A stretch of DNA of 64,000 bases from Thamnaconus septentrionalis. Its lineage: Eukaryota; Chordata; Actinopteri; Tetraodontiformes; Monacanthidae. A program made the position numbers and the translations under genes. Shown here piece by piece: positions 12,821 to 22,293 of this stretch (the stretch's first letter is position 1; every line of letters begins with the position of its first letter). The stretch covers positions 3,556,966 through 3,620,965 of the forward strand of contig CM020514.1 in the NCBI GenBank assembly GCA_009823395.1. Direction: 5' to 3'. The notes beneath the pieces were generated by a model that made no database searches, was not told the DNA's origin, and saw only the letters and a list, made by a program, of their open reading frames with translations.

Positions 12821-12836
12821 AATACTCACCGCCTGG
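12821..12836 (-). other. Candidate 5' splice site downstream of mir-221
   Basis: The minus strand reads CCAGGCG/GTGAGTATT, close to the U1 consensus, with the exon ending at 12,830. It lies 50 bp past the mir-221 mature arm and 60 bp before the AATAAA. It could splice the hairpin exon onward, or bind U1 and influence use of the nearby poly(A) site. No partner acceptor was sought exhaustively. Confidence 0.35.
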
Positions 12837-12867
12837 AGCGCAGCGGGGCCATTTCAGCAGCCGCTAG

Positions 12868-12958
12868 TATAGCTAGTTTGAAACCCAGCAGACAATGTAG
12901 CTGTAGACTGAACCACACAGATATCTACATTGTATGCCAGGTTCAGGACAAAGCAAAG
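12868..12958 (-). ncRNA. mir221: microRNA precursor mir-221
   Basis: The minus strand contains the complete mature miR-221-3p (5' end at 12,902, 3' end at 12,880). It has the AGCUACAU start shared with miR-222 and the following UGUCUGCUGGGUUUC. A complementary 5' arm, the miR-221-5p counterpart beginning ACCUGGCAUACAAUGUAGA, runs from 12,942 to 12,917. The two arms pair over the ACAATGTAG core and flanking bases around a 14-nt loop (12,903-12,916). Compared with the human 5p arm as I recall it, one base differs in the AUAUCU stretch. miR-221 acts in the RNA-induced silencing complex; known vertebrate targets include CDKN1B (p27) and KIT. Precursor ends are estimated. It is transcribed after mir-222 from the same strand. 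Confidence 0.97.
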
Positions 12959-13212
12959 GTTTCATCCTTTTCACCCGAAGGCCTCTTCAAGGTCGCCTGG
13001 CTCGGCGTGTTCCAGCAGGGGAAAAAAAAAAATAAAGAAAAATAAAGAAAAAAACGCTTCCGGGAAATTGGATTTACAATTCGTTAGCTCTGACCGAGGA
13101 TGTTACACTCGTAGAGGACGTTAAGCAGAGCGGGAGAGAGGAGGAAAGGAAGGATGATAAAGAACAAGAAGACAAGGAAGAAGTGGGGGGGGGCACTAGT
13201 GGAGTCGTGACC

Positions 13213-13335
13213 AGTGTGTGAAATACAGGGGGGTCCAGGGGTCGGACCCCCCGATTAACCCATGACCCCAAAATTTAAGGGGCTTTCATATTTTACAACT
13301 AGTATATATATATACATATATATATATACAGTATA
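13213..13335. repeat. GC-rich/TA repeat, copy 1 of a dispersed pair
   Basis: A segment reading GTGAAATACAGGGGGGTCC then GGTCGGACCCCCC is followed by (TA)n. A related arrangement (GTGCAAAATACATGGGGATCC then GTCCGACCCCCCATG, then TA repeats) lies at 25,888. The shared order suggests a dispersed mobile repeat. I cannot name the family. It sits between the two microRNA hairpins. Confidence 0.4.
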
Positions 13336-13767
13336 TAGGCATTCATTCTTCTTTTTAACACTTCATAAATTATCTAAACAAGACAGAAAATAATGTTCCA
13401 TGTTCAACAAACACACGACTTACACAACTTTTATCAGCTACTTGATATGATTTTTTTTTTCAAATCAATTGAACATTTTGTATATTATTCTTGCTAATAG
13501 TCACTAAATGTCTTCCAGATCACCCTGTCCAGTGTTACATCTTTGAAAATACGCACGGAAATTGGTTCAACAAATACTGACGGGTATCTCACGCGCCGGT
13601 CGCGACAAACGAGAGCATCCTTGCCTCACAACATTGGAGACCCCATCCACTCACCCCCGCCCCACCCCCACCCCGACCTCCTCTCTCTCTCCTCCCTCCT
13701 TCCAGCAGCCGACCGTAGAGGACTCCAGGTGGGGTGGGGGGGGGGGGAACTCGACGCGGGAAGTGGG

Positions 13768-13850
13768 CGCAGCCGTCGGAGACCCAGTAGCCAGATGTAG
13801 CTGCTGATCGCTACACAGGATCTACACTGCCTACTGAGCAGCCGACAGCG
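13768..13850 (-). ncRNA. mir222: microRNA precursor mir-222
   Basis: The minus strand contains the complete mature miR-222-3p (5' end at 13,802, 3' end at 13,779): AGCUACAU seed region, then CUGGCUACUGGGUCUC. The 5' arm, beginning CUCAGUAG, lies at 13,838-13,817 and matches miR-222-5p except for one base (GCAGUG instead of the GCCAGUG-type human sequence as I recall it). A 14-nt loop (13,803-13,816) separates the arms, and the lower stem extends through GCTGTCGGC/GCCGACGGC-like pairing. It shares its seed with miR-221, so the two repress overlapping targets. The hairpin is about 85 nt inside the proposed downstream exon. Precursor ends are estimated. Confidence 0.97.
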
Positions 13851-13934
13851 GCCGCTGGAGGCCTGGGGGGGGCGGCGGCTCCGTGGCGCCTGGGCGAGAA
13901 GGCTCGGCGCTCCTGCGGGGCAAAGTCGGGTCGA

Positions 13935-13962
13935 TCTGAAAGAGGGAAGGAGAGAAACAAGC
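13935..13962 (-). other. Candidate 3' splice site upstream of mir-222
   Basis: The minus strand reads TTTCTCTCCTTCCCTCTTTCAG/ATCGACC: an uninterrupted 20-nt pyrimidine tract running into CAG, with the AG at 13,937-13,936. The exon would start at 13,935. This matches a strong 3' splice site and would place both microRNA hairpins in the same exon. Confidence 0.5.
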
Positions 13963-14199
13963 TGTTCTTTACACGCGTTGAAGGCAGGCAGGGGGCAGAT
14001 GAGGTCGGTTCAATAAAGAGATAGATGGATAAATAAATAAACAAATGCATAAAGGGCCTATAGACATGATCGTGCTGAGTGGGAGGAGTCAACATTTTTT
14101 TTTTTTTTTGTAATTTATTTACAAGAAAATAAAGTTTTGTCACAAACGTAGAAGCAAACAGCTCCATGTATACAAACCAAATCCATGTGTACACTCATA

Positions 14200-14430
14200 C
14201 AGACAGAAGAAGAAGAAGAAGAAGAAGAAGAAGATGAAGAAGATGGAAGGGAAGATGAAGAAAAACAAGGAGATAAAGATGAAGGAGAAGAAGAAGGGGG
14301 ATCAAAGGGGCGAGGAAGAGCTCGCTGGCCCGCCCGAGGGAGGGAGGGAGGAGGGGAAGCGCAGAGGGAGGGAGGGAGGAGGGGAAGCAGAGAGGAGGGA
14401 GGGAGGAGGGGAAGGATTTGGAAGATTATC
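14200..14430 (+). repeat. Polypurine tract with (GAA)n and (GGGA)n
   Basis: About 230 bp are almost exclusively purine on the plus strand: GAA repeats at 14,205-14,235, then GATGAAGAAGATGGAAGG-type sequence, then GGGAGGGAGG and GAGGGGAAG units. It reads as poly-Glu/Lys/Arg in the forward frames, which is an artefact. Mirror-repeat polypurine tracts of this kind can adopt triplex DNA. Confidence 0.9.
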
Positions 14431-14602
14431 TGCTGACGAGCGTCTCCCAGCGTGGCGTTATCACTTGCAGGATTCCTGTCATTCTTTCCCATTAACCCCG
14501 AGGCCACACGGCCCGCGGCGCTCGGCCGCTCCCCGCGCACAATGCGAGCGCTGACCCGGCCGGTAACACACTAAGACCTGCAACACAGGTGCCTGCGCCG
14601 GG

Positions 14603-14650
<48 letters not shown>

Positions 14651-16149
14651 CTCTGTGCCCATTCCCTCTGCGGTGGGGGAGTCTCGCTCCGCATACCTGA
14701 GACCTCATGACAATATTGATCGCACATTCCCCCGACCAGCTGATGGTCACTTGACTCCAATTTCTTCCTGTTTAAGCTGCTGCCGCTTCTGCTTCCTCTT
14801 CTTCTTCTGTTACCGATCATTTTGAGAGATTAAATGTTGTATTTCTTCTTTCTTTCTTTCTTTCTTTCCTTCTTTTGATTTTTCAGTTATTTATTGATGT
14901 CAGTGTCTGTACGTGTGAGGGTCTGTTTGCATCATTTTCATCCGTGTGGTTCTGTGTATGTGACAAAAAATAAAATAAAATGAGCACCTTGTTTTTTTCA
15001 TGTAGTCCAGTGCAGAAAATCAAAATCTTCTTTTGTTACTGATATTCTGAGAGATGAAATGTTGTATTTCTTTCTTTCCTTCTTTTGATTTTTTTTTAGC
15101 TATTCATTTATGGGTATGCATGTCTTTTCATCAGTGTGGCTCTATGTATTTACAAATCTTCACTTTCTTGTACAAAAAAAGCACCTTATCTTTCTTTTTA
15201 TTGTGGAAAAAAAATTGTCCTAATCAAAAAAAAAATCAAAAATCAATCTTCTTCTTCTTCCTCTTCTTCCTCCTCTACTTCTCGCATTCCAGCCCTCTGC
15301 CACCGAAGTGACTGCGGCGGAGAGAGAAGACCCTCCCGCGCCGCCGCCGCCGCCGCACCTATGTGTGCGCAGCAGCGTGCGATGACGACGTCCCGCTGTC
15401 GAGGCGAGTCGTTCCGCAAACAGAGCCGGGCGTCACGGGCAGTTTTTTTTTCTTTCTTTCTTGTTTTGCGTGACGCCTCGCGAACAATAGGAAGCCATTT
15501 TTTTTTATTTTTTTTTTCCGGAGCGACGTGGCTCGCGAGGAGCTCGCCCTTGACGTAGCTACTTCCCTGTTTGTTACAGGAGATGCTTTGCGTGTCATCG
15601 CTGCGCGACCCTCCTGGATCTCAGAAGATCCTCCCGTCCCATGTGGCCGGCTTGCGTCAAACATCTAAGTTATGCCCTGATACAGAGAGGCCCCTCTTCA
15701 GATATCAGATCTCCAGGGCGAGCGGTGGACTCGGTGATTCACCTTCACCTCCTGCTGAGACCTGGTATCAGTGGATTTCTGTGGAGATGTACCACAGGGC
15801 GTTTTTTTCCTTTCCTTTTTTTTTTTTTTTTTGCCTTTGCTGGAGGAAGCAAAGTTTCCGAGATACGCTGGCGGCGAGTTGGGTCGATAAGAGACGTGGG
15901 ATGGAAAAAAAAAAAAAAAAAGAATGGAAACATCTCTCACCGCTCGGCCGGCGTCGTTTGTTTGTTTGTTTGAAACACGTGGACGTCGCTCGGACCCGGC
16001 AAAGTGAGACGTCGTGTCGAGGCCCAACCTGAAACACACGGAGAAGGGGGAAACGGTCAGGACACTTGAGCGACGCTTCTTTCAGGACGTCATTCAGAAA
16101 GAGAAAGCGAAGCTTCGGGCCCTGCATGGGAACCAAAAAGTGGGATTAT

Positions 16150-16182
16150 TAGCAGGCTGGGAGCGGCGGTCCCAGCCTGCTA
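16150..16182. other. Perfect 13-bp inverted repeat (hairpin)
   Basis: TAGCAGGCTGGGA (16,150-16,162) and its exact reverse complement (16,170-16,182) flank a 7-nt GCGGCGG loop. The hairpin is short and GC-rich and lies in the intron of the proposed microRNA transcript. No T-tract follows, so it is not a Pol III or bacterial-type terminator. Confidence 0.8.
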
Positions 16183-16556
16183 GTGAGTTCACGGGGTTAA
16201 AGATAAGGTGATAAGTTGCTCCGCGTCGTCTTATCTCTGGCCCCCACTATTTTTCCGTGCTTTGGTGATGCCAGGAGAGGTCAAAGGAACCTGAACCAAC
16301 AACCTTTTTTTTTTTTTTTTCTTTCCACTGAGAGGAGCACCTATGATTTGTCTATTTGTCTGGTTGGAGGGGGGGGGGGAGAAAAAAGCGAGGTGAGAGG
16401 CTGGGAGACGAGCGTTTAGCGAAATTCCCAATTTTCAGGAAAGGTTTTGAAGAATCCGAGACCCTCTGAGACCGGGGGGAGGGGAGGTGAGGGGTACGGG
16501 TGAGCGTGTGGGCAGCAGCGAGGAGGGCCGAGGGCCGAGGGCCGAGGCCAGGCATG

Positions 16557-16592
16557 CCATTCCATTCCATTCCATTCCATCCCATTCCATTC
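16557..16592. repeat. (CCATT)n pentanucleotide repeat
   Basis: Seven tandem CCATT units with one CCC variant. The motif is the same as the ATTCC unit of primate satellite III, but this is a short microsatellite with no sign of satellite context. Confidence 0.9.
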
Positions 16593-17232
16593 CTGCCTTG
16601 GCTGGGCAGATCTATTCCGAGAGTGTGGTGCGCGGCCGTTGATGTGGGTTTCCTCTGAAGCTGCCTGGAAGATGACTGGGCCTGACCACATCCACATTCA
16701 CACACACACGCACGCACACACACGCAAGGAAGGAAGGAAGGAACGCTTCCACAAAGCGACAACTGTGCGCACGCTGAGACGCGCAAAAAAACACACACAC
16801 ACACACACACACACAGCGGTAGAAGAAAAAACAAAACGCTCGAGCGAACGGAAGGCGAGGCGTTCGTCCGGTCGGACGCGTGCGACTTTTGTCGCTCCGA
16901 GTACGTCGGTTGGGTGTGCGTTTTGCGTTCTGGGACGTGTGAGCCGGGGTGTGGGTGGGTGGAGTGGAGTGTGTCAGTGTGTCAGTGCAACCAGACCCCA
17001 ACCTGTTTCTTTTTTTAGTCGTTGCTGTTGGTGTTGGTTGGTCGGGGCGCTCCTCCTTCATCTGAATGCTAGCGGTTTGTTTCCCGGAAACACGGAAAAA
17101 GGGGCGAAAAGATTTTTTTTTTTTTTGCTTTGAAATGCTGTTAGACGGAGGATTCAGACTGAGTTAAAACAGCCAATCAGACGCTGCACTTGTTAGTTTT
17201 GACTGTGCGTTGACTGTCTGTCTGTAGAAACG

Positions 17233-17729
17233 AGTACAGATGCAGTGTGTAAGAATTTTAAGGGATACCCGGCCTGACAACGCATTTAGGAGCTGGACCA
17301 GGTATGGGCAAACTACGGCCCGGGGACCAGATGCGGCCCCTTTAAGATTATTAATCTGGACTTCCAACTTGAATAAACTACATTAATAGTAAGTAATAAA
17401 ATAGCTGTATTTCTTCAATTTTTTCCAGTGTTATCAGTGTCATCTCAATAAAGAGCTAAATACCGTGTTGTGAAAGCAATGTTTTCTGCATATCCCATGA
17501 TATATTGTTTCTCCTATGAGGTGGGTCACCAAAACACTCCATCCATCTGCTCCTGCTCCAGCTCCCTCTGTCAAATTATAGAACCAATTCTGCTCCAGCA
17601 AGTTTGCCCTCTCCCAGCAAGAATTGTTAGGTATATTCCTGTATGAGAACCGTCAATTCAGGAATGTATTTTGGCTTTACCGATATAAAAATAATAAATC
17701 AAGCCAAATTTTACGCACTGGACCTTTAG
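17233..17729 (+). mobile_element. TTAA-type MITE, copy 3, interrupted by a hAT element
   Basis: The left end carries CAGTGTGTAAGAATTTTAAG and CCCGGCCTGACAACGC. The right end carries ATGAGAACCG, GATATAAAAATAATAAATC and CAAATTTTACGCACTGGACC. These are the two halves of the family defined by the copy at 6100-6418. Between them sits a hAT-like sequence (17,299-17,617). The outermost TTAA sites have mutated. Confidence 0.65.
17299..17617 (-). mobile_element. Non-autonomous hAT element nested in the MITE
   Basis: Begins CAGGTATGGGCAAACTACGG followed by CCCGGGGACCAGATGCGGCC, the characteristic end of a fish hAT family, and finishes AAGTTTGCCCTCTCCCAG. Read on the minus strand, its interior (GAGGGAGCTGGAGCAGGAGC, GTGTTTTGGTGACCCACC, ATATCATGGGATATG) matches the copies at 42,572 and 46,846. 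It has no coding capacity. The junction TAGGAGCTGGAC/CAGG recurs at the other nested copy. Confidence 0.65.
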
Positions 17730-17948
17730 GAAGTCAATTCAGGTCAGTTTCTTGGCTGTGGAGGCCAAAAAAAAAAAATCTGAACACCAAGTCTTCCCTT
17801 CGCCATCCAACGGTCCTGTCCCATTGGCTGACTCACTGTCCTTGCCAGCTAGCCTGCCCTGTTCCCCTCTCTTCCTCCCTCCCCCACCCACCCGCCCGCC
17901 ATCATCTTGGCCTTTCCCCCGACTTCTCCGTTCCCTCATTCTCGACAG

Positions 17949-18267
17949 CATAGGTGTCAAACTCTGACCCGCAGGCCAAATTGGGCCTTGCAGTGTAGTT
18001 ATATTTGGCGATACCAAATGACGACGAGAGTTGTCCCTGCCAGTATCATACAGCACATGTGCCGCTAATACTACAATTCCCAGAATTGCTCTGCTGAGTA
18101 TTTTGGCACGTTCAATCAGGACAGAGCCCATAAACACCCTGTTTGGGTCTATATGAAAAGTTTCACTGTTATATCTGGAGGAAGGTTTTTTTCAATAAAT
18201 ATCAATGCTGGCCCACGACTTTGCCCCAGTATTACATTTTGGCCCCACTGTGTGTTTGAGACCCCTG
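17949..18267 (+). mobile_element. Non-autonomous hAT element (GGTGTCAAACTC type)
   Basis: The left end, CATAGGTGTCAAACTCTGAC, and the right end, GTTTGAGACCCCTG, are imperfect inverted repeats of the CAGGGGTGTCAAACTC terminus common in fish. The interior has GGCCAAATTGGGCC and no open frame. The flanking 8-mers CTCGACAG and GTGTACAG agree at five of eight positions, consistent with a decayed target-site duplication. Confidence 0.7.
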
Positions 18268-18325
18268 GTGTACAGTGAGAGAGAGACCGGACTGGATGGG
18301 ACGTCACGTGCAAAGCGATTCGTAG

Positions 18326-18776
18326 GTGCTGCTGCTGCTGTTACTGCTGTACTGCTGCGACTGCTGCTGTTACTGCTGCTGCTGTTACTGCTGCTGCAGA
18401 TACTGCTGTACTGCTGCGACTGCCGCTGTTACTGCTGCTGCTGTTACGCCTGTTACTGCTGCTGTTACTGCTGTTGTCACTGCTGCTGTTACTGCTGTTG
18501 TCACTGCTGCTGTTACAGCTGCTGCTGTTACTGCTGCTGTTACTGCTGCTGCTGCTATTACTGCTGTTACAGTTGTTGTTACTACTACTGCTGTTACAGC
18601 TGCTGTTACAGCTGTTGTTACTACTGCTGCTGTTACAGCTGTTGTTACTGCTGCAGCTGCTGTTACAGCTGTTGCTACAGCTGTTGCTACTGCTGCTGCT
18701 ACAGCTGTTGCTGTTACTGCTGCTGTTACTGCTGCTGTTACTGCTGTTGTTGCTGCTGTTACTGCTGCTGCGTTTG
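18326..18776. repeat. CTG-type minisatellite, about 450 bp
   Basis: Imperfect tandem array built on CTG/TGC triplets with a recurring longer unit close to TGCTGTTACTGC and variants (TACAGCTGT, TACTACTGC). All three plus frames stay open through most of it, giving Leu-, Ala/Thr/Val- or Cys/Tyr-rich products of up to 312 residues. This is a property of the repeat and not evidence for a protein. Confidence 0.9.
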
Positions 18777-19069
18777 CTTGTCAGTCTGAGGCGAAGACTG
18801 AATCCAGGCACATGATCCTGGGGAGGGAGGGAGGGAGAGACGGAGCCCCCCCCACTCAGCCTGCACTGTACCCCCAGTTCCAGCCCCACACCTCAAGGCC
18901 CAGCCCCCCTGAAGCCTCGGGAAAAAAAGGGGGTGTCTTCGGCCTCTTTCAGGGGGCTGGACTGATGGGAAAGAGCTGGCAGGACGACCGACGGAGAGCG
19001 AACTCCCTCCTCGCGCTGCTTTATGAAGGCCTGGCAAACGTGCAGGCGGCCGAGAGAGGGAGAGAGAGG

Positions 19070-19101
<32 letters not shown>

Positions 19102-19619
19102 AGGCTGCAAGAGGGGGAGAAAGCAGAAATATATAGTTGGAGAAGGGAAAAGAGGGTGGGTGGATGGGGTGGCGGGGGTAGAGAGTGTCTCGTTTAAAGA
19201 CAGCGCGAGCCCTCTCTGGTTTCCTGTTTCTTCCCTTTGGTTCTGGTCGGGTCACAGGGTTTAGAAGAGTGGGACGAGCGGTGCAAAACCCCGGCTGCAA
19301 ATCTGCAGCGTCTCCCGGTCTCCACACGGGGCAGTGAGGAGCGCCTCCGCGCCGCAAAGAACGCTGCGTTTTGTGCGAGGAACTTCACTGCCAGAGGTCC
19401 CTCAACAGCACCCCCACCCCCACCTCCTGATCCCCCCACCACCATGCACACTCCTCCACATAGCCCCTAAATAACACACTCATTGATACGCTGTCCCTTG
19501 TCACCCTCCGGTGTGTCTGTTTTTCCTTTCATTGATGGAGAAGAATTTCATGTATTCTTGTTTTTCAGCTTAAATGCCAATATCAGTATATATACTGACA
19601 TATATATATATATATATAT
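18777..19619. other. Intron segment, no exon recognised
   Basis: Contains C-rich patches, a (GA)n tract at about 19,051-19,102 and a (TA)n tract near 19,600-19,620. Sequence between them is unique-looking. No splice-bounded frame stands out. Confidence 0.4.
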
Positions 19620-20161
19620 TTGTAGTATTCACATTCTGTACTTAAGGCCAAGTAAGTCCAAGTACTAAGATACTTAGAAAAAAATACTATGGTAAAAACA
19701 GAAGTACTGATTCAGCTCCTTTACTCAAGTAAAAGTAAGACAGTACAGGTTCTGAAATGTACTTAAGTAAAAATTAAATGTTATTTTTTTGCTGTTAATG
19801 AAATAATATATTTATTAATATTTTTTGAAAAAAATGAAAAAGTTGTGACTGAATAATCTGGACTAAACTGACCAGAGTGACCGCAAAGCTGAGGTGCTCT
19901 AAAATAATCTCTCTTTATAATAGGATTACGTGAATATTTAGCTAGACAACAGCAGAGTTCAAGCAGCTCCACCTCAAGCAACAACAGCAAATTACTTTTA
20001 ACAGAAAAAGTTCTTTCCAGAGTAAGAAGTATAGAGTACGGATATCTGTGTACAAGGTAGAAAGTGGTCAGAAGAGACATACTCAAGTAAAGTGCAGATC
20101 CCTGAAGGATCTACTTGAGCGCAGTAACAAAGTATTTGTACTTTATTACTTCCCACCTCTG
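19620..20161 (-). mobile_element. Non-autonomous hAT element (CAGAGGTGG type)
   Basis: The right end reads TATTACTTCCCACCTCTG (ending 20,161), the reverse complement of the CAGAGGTGGGAAGTAATA terminus of a very common fish hAT family. Both flanks are full of AAGTACTT/ACTCAAGTAAA motifs typical of it (for example 19,711-19,765 and 20,080-20,140). The left boundary is approximate; no coding frame. Confidence 0.6.
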
Positions 20162-20464
20162 CCTCTACAGCCGCCGCTCTGAATTACCAGCCGGGCTGAG
20201 TCACTGTGCTCGCTGATTACCTTCAGAAAAAAAAAAAAAAACAAAAAAAACACAAAAAACAAAAATGAACACGCATTAAAATGCGGCACCCATTGATTCT
20301 GTTTTTTCCATGACGCGCGTCCAGCCTCAACAATGTAGCTCCGCGTGCACACACGCACAAAGACACACACGCACGCACGCACAGTGGCTTTTATTGGAAT
20401 TCGCTGGGGCCCCAGGTAAGGTAAGGAAGCCTTGCCCATATATGGGCAAAGGAAGAGGCAGGCC

Positions 20465-20500
<36 letters not shown>

Positions 20501-20636
20501 TTAGCGCGCCGTTGCAACAAATGTTTTTTAAGTACACAAAAGAAACGCGTATGAGCGTACGCATGGCGTAAGCGTGCGCGGAAAAAAAAACAAAAAACAA
20601 AACTCTTTGACGGGTTCCTTGTCTTGTTTGGTGTGT

Positions 20637-20677
<41 letters not shown>

Positions 20678-21185
20678 GCAAACACACACCAGATAGCTCA
20701 GAGCCATGTGACGTCTGCAAAAGATTTTGACCTCACAATTTGCCTGTGAATGATGGGACCTGTGTGAATGACTTGTTGCTGTGTAAACAGAGACGAGTCA
20801 TGCGAAAAAGAGAAGTGTGTGTGTGTGTGTGTTGGCGGGGTGGGGGGGGGGGGGGGGCAGCAAGCGATAATTAAGGCCGTTGCACTTTTCCAGCGAAGGG
20901 TCTTTCCCCTGAAACTCCCGCAGTGTCGCTCGACGCTTCTCCGCTCTCAGACGCCCGCCGACGCTCACCGCGTTCGGACGGGTCGGGATGAGACGTTTAA
21001 GGCCCGCTCGGTCACGCTCGACAGCACAGTGTTGCCGCTGATGCCGAGCCGCCGTTACATTGCCGTTACGTTGAGGAAAATTTTTCATGAATATATTCCT
21101 ATTTTAAGCCTTTACCATGACCGAATTAACCTTATAGCGTAGTACTTAACACTTTTTAATCTAAAACACCATATTTAATCCATAT
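20162..21185. other. Intron segment with microsatellites
   Basis: Holds an A-run at 20,227-20,250, (TG)n at about 20,468-20,500, (CA)n at about 20,639-20,676 and a G-run near 20,840-20,858. A GC-rich patch at 20,880-21,070 has several CpG dinucleotides but no recognisable exon. Confidence 0.4.
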
Positions 21186-21200
21186 GTGTATATGTATATG

Positions 21201-21235
<35 letters not shown>

Positions 21236-21249
21236 GTATATATATACAC

Positions 21250-21282
<33 letters not shown>

Positions 21283-21305
21283 TACATACATGACACACAA
21301 ACATA
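21186..21305. repeat. (TA)n microsatellite with CATA interruptions
   Basis: About 120 bp of TA repeats broken by CATA and CACA units, abutting the hAT element that starts at 21,308. Confidence 0.9.
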
Positions 21306-21307
21306 TA

Positions 21308-21624
21308 TAGGGATGCACCACTACTATTTTTTACAGTGGAGCACTGTACAGTAGAGTACGAGTAGATACCGAGTACTTAATAAGGTACATTATGGAATTT
21401 GATTTTTTTTCTGTTGTTTTTTTCTGATGTTCTGTTATTTGAACAACATCCCTCAGCAGGTCTTTCTAGAATGTGGGGCAACTGTCACAAGTTTCACTGC
21501 AGTACAAACACAAATTTGTCATATGCATACATGTACAACCGGCGTCGGTGTTGTGGTATCGGCATGTATTTTACAAGTACGAGTAGAGCACTCAACCCCA
21601 GTATTGGTATTTGGTGCATCCCTA
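21308..21624. mobile_element. Non-autonomous hAT element (TAGGGATGCACC type)
   Basis: Starts TAGGGATGCACCACTACTA and ends GTATTTGGTGCATCCCTA, an inverted-repeat pair of the 'AGGGATGCACC' family frequent in fish. Interior segments GTACGAGTAGATACCGAGTA and AAGTACGAGTAGAGCAC are typical. There is no transposase frame. A second member lies at 62,704. Confidence 0.65.
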
Positions 21625-22219
21625 TCTTTCTATGTATATCTATCATCCATCCATCTATTTTTTTTTTTCTGACCTGCATCCTTGAAAACTGATGTCAGTG
21701 TTACTGGACTGGGCCAGAAGTGGTCCTCCTGACCACCCGGGGGCCTCTTGCCAACTGGGCCAGGGCAGGGCAGGGTTCAGTTAGTCGGCGAGGCGATAAG
21801 GCAGAGGGCAGATTCCGCGCTATAATCTCCGCCGCAGGATTTCAATCTCTCTCATCTGCTGCATCTCGCCGCCACATCTTCCCGTTATCGCGCCGGAAAC
21901 GCCGCCTCGATTTAAAAAAACAAAATTAAAAAAAACGGCACTGACGGATCTTTGCGCTCCAACGTGACAGTTTACGGCCTCGGTTCCTTATCACTGGCCC
22001 TCACACACACCCTACCCCCCCCCACCCCACCCTCTCACTCCTCTCTAGCTTTGCTGTGTCTGTGTGTCCTAACATTACTCCAATACTCTGTCTCACACAC
22101 ACACACACACACACACTAAATAAGTGCTGTTCTGTTGCTGTAAAGGAACCACAGTGATCTTTGGTGGATCGAAAGGTTCATTTAAAACATAGAGACAGAG
22201 CAGGGTGTGCATTTATATG

Positions 22220-22293
<74 letters not shown>

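Larger units (their letters stand above)
13963..17232. other. Distal intron of the microRNA transcript
   Basis: Low-complexity-rich DNA: a polypurine block (separate entry), (GA)n at about 14,604-14,648, (TTTC)n at about 14,847-14,870, T- and A-runs at 15,230, 15,500, 15,815 and 15,905, (CA)n at 16,690-16,720 and 16,793-16,816, and GC-rich islets at 14,490-14,560 and 15,300-15,420. The open frames of 90-160 residues here all run through these repeats. No exon is recognised. Confidence 0.4.

Noticed and set aside
16557..16592. Satellite III or centromeric DNA
   Set aside because: Only seven CCATT units, with unique sequence on both sides.
18326..19264. 312-residue plus-strand open frame rich in Ala, Thr and Val
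   Set aside because: It is produced by the CTG-type minisatellite, which keeps all three frames open; the rest has no domain, promoter or splice support.
22222..22292. CRISPR-like or regulatory repeat array
   Set aside because: A simple (AC)n microsatellite without spacers; the genome is vertebrate.
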